Assembly (NCBI GenBank): GCA_012842235.1
Contig: DUTE01000419.1
Span: 1-5,578 of the forward strand
From: Bacillota bacterium
GTDB taxonomy: Bacteria > Bacillota > DTU065
DNA: 5,578 bases
Reading direction: 5' to 3'
The position numbers and the translations under genes are program-made. The notes beneath the pieces are model-generated. The model ran no database searches, was not told where the DNA came from, and was given only the letters and a program-made list of their open reading frames with translations. Of this stretch, positions 1-5,277 are shown one piece after another; within the stretch, counting starts at the first letter, position 1; each line of letters begins with the position of its first letter.

Positions 1-46
1 CACCTCCAAGCAGCAGCGGCACAATTATTAAGAGAAGTTTCTTAAT
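1..46 (-). CDS. 5' end of a divergent gene with a signal peptide or membrane anchor, probable ATT start
   Basis: Read on the minus strand from position 46, the frame gives (M/I)KKLLLIIVPLLLGG and runs off the window. Two lysines followed by a long hydrophobic stretch are typical of a signal peptide or N-terminal membrane anchor, so the product is probably exported or membrane-bound. A canonical AAGGAGAG site lies 6 nt upstream of the ATT codon at 46-44. An in-frame TAA stands just upstream, and between it and this ATT there is no ATG, GTG or TTG in frame. The next in-frame standard start, GTG at 22-20, has no ribosome binding site and would cut into the hydrophobic stretch. A GTG at 51-49 is in another frame and stops after seven codons. 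Either the gene starts at ATT or one base is missing here. Only 15 residues are visible, so no family is assigned. Confidence 0.55.
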   Translation of the reverse strand, partial: MKKLLLIIVPLLLGG

Positions 47-52
47 AACACT

Positions 53-60
53 CTCTCCTT
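53..60 (-). promoter_or_regulatory. Ribosome binding site of the divergent gene
   Basis: The minus strand reads AAGGAGAG here, close to the ideal Shine-Dalgarno sequence, 6 nt before the ATT at 46-44. This is the main evidence that translation starts near ATT, because no standard start codon is in a usable frame and distance. Confidence 0.6.
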
Positions 61-122
61 TCCTTTATGCACGTAATTGATATTTTAGACATATAATAAG
101 ACAAGCCTTCTTAAAAAAAGTT

Positions 123-166
123 CCTTTTAAAAGTTAACAAAAGGCAAAACACCTGTTAAAATAGGT
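123..166. repeat. Clustered short inverted repeats in the divergent intergenic region
   Basis: Three overlapping inverted repeats can be seen: CCTTTT (123-128) with AAAAGG (139-144); TTAACA (134-139) with TGTTAA (154-159); and ACCT (151-154) with AGGT (163-166). They sit between the two divergent start codons and about 35-75 bp upstream of the rightward -35 box, where an operator or activator site would be expected. The TTAACA/TGTTAA halves resemble half-sites of the NADH-sensing repressor Rex, but the known full site is a close inverted pair with a short spacer, which is absent here. The region is very A+T-rich, so chance is a real alternative. Confidence 0.25.
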
Positions 167-196
167 TTGTTTAAGGGATAACAAGTTGTAGTAAAA

Positions 197-210
197 AGAT
201 GACGTCATCT
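197..210. promoter_or_regulatory. Perfect 14-bp palindrome, probable operator over the -35 box
   Basis: AGATGACGTCATCT is identical to its own reverse complement. It lies centred on 203/204, directly over the predicted -35 hexamer (199-204) of the phosphoribosyltransferase promoter. A dimeric repressor bound there would block RNA polymerase. The sequence does not match an operator I can name with confidence. NAD genes in Bacillota are often controlled by NiaR or Rex, but I cannot tie this site to either. Confidence 0.5.
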
Positions 211-227
211 CACCAGAGTGATATAAT
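199..227 (+). promoter_or_regulatory. Sigma-A-type promoter with extended -10, for the nicotinate phosphoribosyltransferase gene
   Basis: The -10 box is a perfect TATAAT (222-227) preceded by TG at 219-220, giving the extended TGnTATAAT form. The -35 candidate ATGACG (199-204) is 17 bp upstream and matches TTGACA at the TGAC core. Transcription would begin near 233-236, leaving a leader of about 58 nt before the GTG start at 293. I see no convincing riboswitch or attenuator in that leader. Confidence 0.7.
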
Positions 228-280
228 ATGAAGAAAATGCGTCCTAATAAATTGAGATATAAAAAACCGGCTAGGTCTTT

Positions 281-287
281 GGAGGGG
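281..287 (+). promoter_or_regulatory. Ribosome binding site that fixes the GTG start at 293
   Basis: GGAGGGG ends 5 nt before GTG at 293. An in-frame TAG at 272-274 rules out a longer protein, and the next in-frame methionine is at residue 71, inside conserved sequence, so GTG is the start. Confidence 0.85.
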
Positions 288-292
288 TTAGA

Positions 293-1639
293 GTGAGTTT
301 TTTTGATCATAAGAGATTACCAGCTTCTCTGTTTCAAATAGATGAAGAACGAATTAGAAAAGGCTGGTATTCTGATGTTTATTTCCTAAATCAGATTAAA
401 ATTTTACAACGTCTTGCTGAAGAAGGTTACAGATTTTCTGGCAAATGTGATCTAAAAGATTTAGATTGTAGTAATGTTGATACTGGAAATATTGAGGTAG
501 AGATGCAGATTTTTACTCGCCGCCAGCCAGGTTCTCTTATTGCTGGTGTCGATGAATCACTTCGCGTTTTACAATCTTGTACAGGTTATTTTGATAATGG
601 CAAATGGGTTGATACCTATGACCATTTAGAGGTTTGGGCTGTAGAAGATGGGGTTTGGCTACCGTATGATGGCAATCCTCTTGATGTAAAGCCAGTTATG
701 CGTATAAGAGGCCGCTATAGAGAGATCGGTCATCTAGAGACAGTAATCTTAGGTGCTTTATCAGAGCCAACAAGGATTGCTACAAATGTTCTCAATGTTC
801 TTGAGGCATGTAATGGTAAAGATGTACTATTTTTCCCAGCAAGATTTATGCACTATAAGATGCAAGCTATCGGCGGCTATGCCTTCTCACTTGCTGTACA
901 AGCCTACAACTATAGACATGGGCGAAAAAGTTCCCAGATCTTAGTTTCTACCGATGCTCAAGGAGAGTTTTGGGGTGGCAGAGGTGGAGGAACAATCTCC
1001 CATGCATCTATCTGCTGTTTCCTAGGGGATTCTGTAGAGACAATGTTGCAATTTGCCCGTATTTTACCAATGGAATATCCACGTATTGCTTTAGTGGATT
1101 TTCACAATGATGTAATCACTGAGAGTCTTGAGGTATTAAGAGCCATGTTTGACAAATATCTTGAACAAAAAAAGGCAGGTAATACAGCTGAGGCTGAAAA
1201 ATATCGGCTTATGGCAGTAAGGCCGGATACTTCTGGTAATATGCGTGACAAATCCATTTCACCTCTTGGACTAAAAGAGTTAGATCTTGGTGTTAATCCA
1301 AGACTTGTCTATCAGCTCAGAGAGGCCCTAGATTCAGCCTATCTTACCTGGGATTTGCCCTATGAAGATCTAGAAGAGGCAAAGAAATATTGCCAAGGGG
1401 TAAAAATCGCTGTAACAGGTGGTTTTGATATTGAAAAGATTAGAAAGTTTGAGGAATCTAAGGTACCAGTGGATATATATGGCATCGGTTCTTCACTTCT
1501 TAGCAACTGTTCTAAATGTGGTATGAATAATGACTATACCGCAGATATTGTCAGGGTCAAAATCGATGGTAAGTGGTATCCCTTAGCAAAAGCAGGAAGA
1601 AGGGCTTGCGAAAACCCTCTTTTGGAAAGAATACAGTAA
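293..1639 (+). CDS. pncB: Nicotinate phosphoribosyltransferase (NAPRT family)
   Basis: This 448-residue cytoplasmic enzyme should join nicotinate to PRPP, with ATP hydrolysis, to make nicotinate mononucleotide in the Preiss-Handler NAD salvage route. Family landmarks appear in order: YSDVYF (26-31); the substrate-binding RRQPG (76-80); SEPTRIATN (156-164); the loop GGGTISH, whose H237 fits the phosphorylatable catalytic histidine; VRPDTSGN (309-316); TGGFD (375-379), start of the phosphate-binding part of the barrel; and VDIYGIGSSL (393-402), followed by a C-terminal TADIVRV...AKAGRR segment. The final part resembles the archaeal/Thermoplasma-type enzymes more than E. coli PncB. Where many relatives have a G-x-R-R motif, this one has FPARF (181-185). 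A CxxC pair (C406, C409) follows the phosphate loop. The gene has its own promoter and a hairpin after the stop, so it is probably monocistronic. Family is secure; nicotinate rather than nicotinamide specificity is inferred. Confidence 0.9.
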   Translation: MSFFDHKRLPASLFQIDEERIRKGWYSDVYFLNQIKILQRLAEEGYRFSGKCDLKDLDCSNVDTGNIEVEMQIFTRRQPGSLIAGVDESLRVLQSCTGYFDNGKWVDTYDHLEVWAVEDGVWLPYDGNPLDVKPVMRIRGRYREIGHLETVILGALSEPTRIATNVLNVLEACNGKDVLFFPARFMHYKMQAIGGYAFSLAVQAYNYRHGRKSSQILVSTDAQGEFWGGRGGGTISHASICCFLGDSVETMLQFARILPMEYPRIALVDFHNDVITESLEVLRAMFDKYLEQKKAGNTAEAEKYRLMAVRPDTSGNMRDKSISPLGLKELDLGVNPRLVYQLREALDSAYLTWDLPYEDLEEAKKYCQGVKIAVTGGFDIEKIRKFEESKVPVDIYGIGSSLLSNCSKCGMNNDYTADIVRVKIDGKWYPLAKAGRRACENPLLERIQ

Positions 1640-1643
1640 AAGT

Positions 1644-1672
1644 TAACTGGCAGGGGTCTCCCCTGCCAGTTA
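1644..1672 (+). terminator. Strong 13-bp perfect hairpin after the phosphoribosyltransferase gene
   Basis: The arms TAACTGGCAGGGG (1644-1656) and its exact complement (1660-1672) enclose a TCT loop, starting 4 nt after the stop codon. The stability and position suggest a terminator or a 3'-end-protecting structure. The downstream sequence GATATAGACATT has no T-tract, so it is not a textbook intrinsic terminator in the plus direction. Confidence 0.65.
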
Positions 1673-1684
1673 GATATAGACATT

Positions 1685-1730
1685 AATTAAGGAAATAATA
1701 GATCGAATACAGTATAAAACCTTAATTTTT
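1685..1730 (+). terminator. Possible weak second terminator with T-tract
   Basis: AATTAAGG (1685-1692) can pair with CCTTAATT (1720-1727) across a 27-nt loop, and the right arm ends in a run of five T (1726-1730). The stem is A+T-rich and the loop long, so it would be weak alone. It could supply the T-tract missing from the hairpin at 1644-1672, or be a chance pairing. Confidence 0.2.
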
Positions 1731-1786
1731 CTGGCGGAGGTAATCTGCTTCTTCATAGCGAAACTTTCCTTGGAGGAGGATTTATT

Positions 1787-2959
1787 ATGAAAGCCATGAA
1801 AAAGAGATGGGTTTTTTTCTTCTCTATTCTTATACTTACCTCTATCTCGGCTTTAACAATTAAAACCGCTGCAGCACTTCCAGTACGTTATAATGAAGTT
1901 GTTGAACGTCTTGCAGATAGATGGCTTGAAGAACCTGAGTTTTTTAAAGATTCACCAGTCTATAACGCCTACATTGTCGATGACATCTTTATTTATGGTT
2001 TTGGTTCTTCTCCTTACAAACATCAAGGAGAGACTCTGACTTATTATAATTACAGTGATCCTACAGTCTTTTTCTTACCTCCTAACCACAATGGTGGTCG
2101 CCTTTTTGTTTATGTGTTTTATCATGGTTCTACCCCGGTAGATTCAGTCTCTCTTTCTTTAAATGATAAAAACTATCTTCTTAAACCAGTGCGACCGACA
2201 ATGGAGTTTATCTACGATGCTTGGCTCCAGAAGAGACTTGTCTGGGAGCCAGGTCTTGTTTTGAGTATAGATGTATCGCCTCAAGATTGGTATGTCAGAC
2301 TTCAAGCAGATAATCCCCGGATTCTCTTTGCTGAGGTCTCTTTTCAAGAAAAGTCAGCTAAGCAATTGAAAACCACTCCTTCAATACCAAAGCCAGTTAA
2401 AACAGATACCTTAGAACCAGAAACAATAGATGCTCCTAAAATTGCTGAAAAAACAGAAGCAGTTAAAACTGAAACAATTACACCAACAACTACAGACAAG
2501 AAATTTGGTACAGGTGGTTTAGTACTTATATCTCCAAATACCGGTGCTAACCTTTGGCCAAGATATACCAGTACAAAATGGGGCTTTTCTATAGCTTATC
2601 CTGAAGGTTGGACTTATACTGAGCCATCAGGACAAAGCCTTTTGGAGTTAACTCCTCCCAAAGGTGAAAAACGGATTATTATTACCCGGGATCTATTAAA
2701 CAAACCACTTAAAGAGTTTGTTTTGCAGATGGAAAATATTGTTGGCATGATAACTATCTCTAGAGAAGAAATTGAAAAAGATGAGAGTGTTTTACAAAGG
2801 GCACAGGTACAACTAGGTAGTGATACCTTTTATCTTGATATCTTATATGTTAAACAGAGAAACTTTGTCTTCACTGTTACAGCTATTGCACCAGAGGCAA
2901 GCAAAGATGATTATAAAAAGGAAGTAAACGATATTTTATTATCGTTTAGTACATTTTAG
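1787..2959 (+). CDS. Exported two-part protein with C-terminal PsbP/DcrB-like domain, function unknown
   Basis: The 390-residue product starts with a classical signal peptide: basic MKAMKKR, a hydrophobic core at about residues 8-24, and a probable signal peptidase I site after the AAA at 28-30. There is no cysteine anywhere, so it is not a lipoprotein, and no later membrane segment is seen. The mature part has an aromatic-rich N-terminal region (about 31-188) that I do not recognise, a Pro/Thr/Lys/Glu-rich flexible linker (about 190-238), and a C-terminal domain (about 258-390). The latter begins with WGFSIAYPEGWTY, the opening pattern of the PsbP/MOG1/DcrB fold, often found in small exported bacterial proteins. 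GGAGGAGG (1772-1779) sits 7 nt before ATG at 1787 and favours it over ATG 1796. The gene lies 23 nt before the DnaD-like gene and probably heads that operon. The extracytoplasmic location is well supported, the C-terminal fold moderately; no activity is assigned. Confidence 0.8.
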   Translation: MKAMKKRWVFFFSILILTSISALTIKTAAALPVRYNEVVERLADRWLEEPEFFKDSPVYNAYIVDDIFIYGFGSSPYKHQGETLTYYNYSDPTVFFLPPNHNGGRLFVYVFYHGSTPVDSVSLSLNDKNYLLKPVRPTMEFIYDAWLQKRLVWEPGLVLSIDVSPQDWYVRLQADNPRILFAEVSFQEKSAKQLKTTPSIPKPVKTDTLEPETIDAPKIAEKTEAVKTETITPTTTDKKFGTGGLVLISPNTGANLWPRYTSTKWGFSIAYPEGWTYTEPSGQSLLELTPPKGEKRIIITRDLLNKPLKEFVLQMENIVGMITISREEIEKDESVLQRAQVQLGSDTFYLDILYVKQRNFVFTVTAIAPEASKDDYKKEVNDILLSFSTF

Positions 2960-2970
2960 CCAAAACACTA

Positions 2971-2977
2971 GGGGGGG
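2971..2977 (+). promoter_or_regulatory. Unusual all-G ribosome binding site of the DnaD-like gene
   Basis: A run of seven G lies 5 nt before ATG at 2983, in place of the GGAGG form used by neighbouring genes. It can pair with the anti-Shine-Dalgarno sequence only through G-U wobbles, so initiation may be weaker or depend on the upstream gene. The G tract could also slip during replication, changing the spacing. Confidence 0.6.
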
Positions 2978-2982
2978 CTAGC

Positions 2983-3690
2983 ATGATCAGGTATCTTGGA
3001 GAAAAACATTTAGTGCTTCCTGCACTTTTAATAGAAAACTACCAGTCTGTCATTGGTCCAATGGCTACCATGATCTGGATCGATCTCCTTTATTTACTAG
3101 AGGCTGAAGCTACAGATAACTGGCACGAAGCTCTCTTAAGTTTGACTAAGCTTACAGAAGAGGAACTCGCCTATCAGTTAGAGATTTTAACTGAAGTAGA
3201 GCTAATTACTATTAAAGAAGATGTAATTGAATTGTATCAACCAAAGAGACCTAAAAAACTAGAGGAGCCAGAAAAAGAGGTCGCTGTTTCTATTGATCAG
3301 TCCTTAGATGATGAGCAGAAGAAAAAAGAAGCGATCTATGACTACTACCATGAAAGAATCGGTATGATGGGTGCTAAAGAATTTATGCTGCTTAATGAAT
3401 GGATGGAGGTAAGAGGCTTAAACCCTGAGCTTGTAGCCAAAGCCATCGATATTACTGCAGAAAATGCTCAGTTTCCTTCGATGAAATATCTCGATGGTAT
3501 CTTAAAAAACTGGTTTAATGCTAATATAACTAAGCTTGAGGATTTAGAGACTCCTAGGCAAAAAGGCACCTATTTTAAGAAGGATCCCCCAAGAAGTACT
3601 CCTCAGAGTTCTTCTCCTGCCTATAAGAGTGTAGATATTGAGAAAGTGAAAAAGTGGAAGGAGCTTTTTAAAGATGATTACAAAGATTGA
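2983..3690 (+). CDS. DnaD-domain protein (primosome / helicase-loading factor)
   Basis: DnaD-family proteins of Bacillota help open DNA and bring the replicative helicase to the origin and to stalled forks. This 235-residue protein has the family's layout and usual length. The N-terminal region (about 1-85) fits the winged-helix oligomerisation domain: a helix-rich segment MATMIWIDLLYLLEAE, then LTEEELAYQLEILTEVELI. A charged linker follows (86-112). The second domain (about 113-185) begins IYDYYHERIG and ends with the diagnostic Y-x3-I-x3-W motif as YLDGILKNW (Y169, I173, W177), then the INxTKxEDL-like tail. A flexible Ser/Pro region and a lysine-rich C-terminus follow. The helicase gene starts inside its last codons, strongly suggesting translational coupling and a functional partnership. 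Whether it is the main DnaD or a paralogue (DnaB/DnaD-like of Bacillus) cannot be told from this window. Confidence 0.88.
   Translation: MIRYLGEKHLVLPALLIENYQSVIGPMATMIWIDLLYLLEAEATDNWHEALLSLTKLTEEELAYQLEILTEVELITIKEDVIELYQPKRPKKLEEPEKEVAVSIDQSLDDEQKKKEAIYDYYHERIGMMGAKEFMLLNEWMEVRGLNPELVAKAIDITAENAQFPSMKYLDGILKNWFNANITKLEDLETPRQKGTYFKKDPPRSTPQSSSPAYKSVDIEKVKKWKELFKDDYKD
3656..3663 (+). promoter_or_regulatory. Ribosome binding site of dnaB inside the DnaD-like gene
   Basis: GGAAGGAG ends 10 nt before ATG at 3674. It supports an independent start for the helicase although this start lies 17 nt inside the upstream gene. Confidence 0.7.
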
Positions 3691-5059
3691 CCAAACTAGC
3701 TCAATTCCCTTTGATCTTGCTTCAGAACGAAGAATACTAGGCATTTTGATTAAGTATCCAGACCTTATAGATAAGGTTTTAGTGTCTTTAAAGGAACAAC
3801 ACTTTTATGCTCCAGAAAACCGGCTTATCTATAAAAGAATTATAGAGATCTATCGGGAAAGTGGTAAACTCTCGTATACACTTTTAGCTAAAAAACTGCG
3901 CCAAAATGCTGATATGGACGAGCCTTCTGAGTTTTTAATGGGGCTAACAGAGTCTTTTATTAGCCGCTCAGAATTAGAGCCTTCAATTGCTTCTGTAAGA
4001 GAAGAATATGCTAAAAGAAGAATAATTGAAGCATCAGATGAGATTGCTCAAATAGTCCTTAATTCTAATGATCTTTCCCTTGCTGAAATGCAGGCTAGAG
4101 CTCAGCAGATTATCTTTGAAGCAACAAGTGTTGAGGCTGAAGCCGCAAATGAGGTTAAGGATCTTTTAGATGTGTTACAGAGGTGTTATACTAACCTTGT
4201 GGCGAGAAAAGAAGGGACTAAGTCCTCTGGACTTAGGGTAATGTATCCTTCTATTGATGCAATCACTACTGGTTTTAAAAATAAAGACCTTATTGTGCTT
4301 GCGGGACGTCCAAGTATGGGTAAAACAGCTCTTGCTCTTAACTGGTCAATGAATATTGCCAAAAGAGGAAATCCCGTGCTTATTTTTAGTCTCGAGATGG
4401 ATGATGAGCAAATTGGTGATCGTTTTGTTATTAATGAACTCTTTGGTTATAGAAGTGAAGATGGTAAACCATTAGTCACATCATTTGAATATCAGACAAG
4501 GCTAAACGATGAGAAGATGAAAGTCACAGAAGAGGTATTCAGTGATCTTTATCGTCTGCCTATTAAAATAGTTGATAAACGTGGTTTAACTGTCGATGAG
4601 ATTAGAGCAAAGGCAAGACAAGTCAAGACAGAAGAACCCGATCTATCCTTGATAGTAATAGACTACCTTCAGTTGATAAAGCCCCGCGAAGGCAATAATC
4701 GCAATTGGGCTTTACAAGTAGGTGAAATAGTTAGGGAATTAAGAGATCTAGCTGGAGAACTAGATCTACCTTTAATTCTTCTTTCACAGCTTAATCGTGG
4801 GGTTGAACTAAGAGAAAATAAAAGACCTGTGATGAGCGATCTTCGTGACTCAGGCAACATTGAGGAGTTTGCTGATATAGTCCTTTTTGTCTACAGAGAC
4901 GAATACTACTACCCAGATCAAGCCGAAGAAAGAGGTACTAAAGGTCTTGCAGAGATTATCTTTGCTAAGCAAAGAAAAGGTGAAACAGGAACAGCCTATC
5001 TGAGATGGTACCCGGAGTTTGCTCGCTTTGTTGATGAGACTTTTAGGGAGGAAGGATGA
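3674..5059 (+). CDS. dnaB: Replicative DNA helicase DnaB
   Basis: The hexameric 5'-3' ATP-driven helicase of the replication fork; the Bacillus subtilis equivalent is called DnaC. At 461 residues it is full length. The N-terminal domain (about 12-110) has ASERRILGILIKYPDLIDKV and the FYAPENRLIY signature of primase/loader-interacting DnaB domains. After a linker, the RecA-like domain (about 185-455) has all expected motifs: Walker A GRPSMGKTAL (211-220), FSLEMD (238-243), Walker B LIVIDYLQL (326-334), LSQLNR (370-375), the H4 DNA-binding region DLRDSGNIEEFADIVLFVYRDEYY split around 389-412, and the basic-finger segment AKQRKGETG (431-439). No intein, truncation or missing catalytic residue is seen. 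Its start overlaps the DnaD-like gene by 17 bp. No AAA+ loader gene (DnaC/DnaI type) follows, and the next gene is a small unknown. No phage genes are nearby, so this is probably the chromosomal helicase, though a second copy elsewhere cannot be excluded. Confidence 0.96.
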   Translation: MITKIDQTSSIPFDLASERRILGILIKYPDLIDKVLVSLKEQHFYAPENRLIYKRIIEIYRESGKLSYTLLAKKLRQNADMDEPSEFLMGLTESFISRSELEPSIASVREEYAKRRIIEASDEIAQIVLNSNDLSLAEMQARAQQIIFEATSVEAEAANEVKDLLDVLQRCYTNLVARKEGTKSSGLRVMYPSIDAITTGFKNKDLIVLAGRPSMGKTALALNWSMNIAKRGNPVLIFSLEMDDEQIGDRFVINELFGYRSEDGKPLVTSFEYQTRLNDEKMKVTEEVFSDLYRLPIKIVDKRGLTVDEIRAKARQVKTEEPDLSLIVIDYLQLIKPREGNNRNWALQVGEIVRELRDLAGELDLPLILLSQLNRGVELRENKRPVMSDLRDSGNIEEFADIVLFVYRDEYYYPDQAEERGTKGLAEIIFAKQRKGETGTAYLRWYPEFARFVDETFREEG

Positions 5060-5065
5060 TTCTTT

Positions 5066-5266
5066 ATGGATTTATCCCTTGAACTAGAAAGAGTAAAGCT
5101 GCAGATCCAAGCATCATTTGAGCGTTTAGCTAAAGAGGGAAAAATCTCGGAAGATGATTTAAATGATGTTTATAAATTAGTAGAAGAGATGGATAATATC
5201 TCTGAGGATGAATTTCAGTCTAGGCTTTCAGACCTTAAAAAAAGATTCGGTTTAGACGATATGTAG
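5066..5266 (+). CDS. Small charged helical protein, function unknown
   Basis: A 66-residue protein I do not recognise. It is rich in Glu, Asp, Lys and Leu, has no cysteine, histidine, tryptophan or proline, and no signal or membrane segment, so it is cytoplasmic. Hydrophobic residues recur at 3-4 residue intervals in two likely amphipathic helices (about 3-24 and 28-60) separated by KEGKISEDD, suggesting a helical hairpin or short coiled coil. It is a real gene rather than an accidental frame: GGGAGGAAGG (5046-5055, overlapping the end of dnaB) lies 10 nt before ATG, and the gene sits 6 nt after dnaB and 11 nt before the next start. Its place directly after the DnaD-DnaB pair makes a replication accessory role possible, but this is inference only. 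Confidence 0.75.
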   Translation: MDLSLELERVKLQIQASFERLAKEGKISEDDLNDVYKLVEEMDNISEDEFQSRLSDLKKRFGLDDM

Positions 5267-5277
5267 GGAGGGACTCC

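Noticed and set aside
82..98. Minus-strand -10 boxes TAAAAT (82-87) or TATTAT (93-98) for the divergent gene
   Set aside because: No reasonable -35 at the right distance in this A+T-rich stretch, so the promoter is not called.
1677..1718. Promoter for the operon starting at 1787, using TAGACA (1677-1682) or TATAAA (1713-1718)
   Set aside because: Neither box has an acceptable partner at 16-18 bp. A promoter must exist nearby if the hairpin terminates, but I cannot place it.
1725..1785. A minus-strand frame giving GKFRYEEADYLRQKN before a stop, resembling a fragment of a TPR-type repeat
   Set aside because: It is about 20 codons, closed by TAA just upstream at the start of the exported-protein gene, with no start codon or ribosome binding site. 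Most likely chance, at best an unprovable remnant.
1680..1790. An open plus-strand frame ahead of the exported-protein gene, ending at the TGA that overlaps its ATG
   Set aside because: It has no ATG or GTG and only a TTG near its end, so no plausible translation start.
2222..2251. Inverted repeat TGGCTCC / GGAGCCA inside the exported-protein gene
   Set aside because: Lies mid-gene and is accounted for by coding sequence; no sign of a regulatory role.
4744..4767. Inverted repeat AGATCTAG / CTAGATCT with 8-nt loop inside dnaB
   Set aside because: It encodes conserved helicase sequence (RDLAGELDLP) and is explained by codon choice; nothing else supports a function.
3674..5059. Prophage or plasmid origin of the DnaD-DnaB genes
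   Set aside because: No integrase, attachment sites or phage genes are present, and base composition looks like the neighbours, so a chromosomal replication gene pair is simpler.
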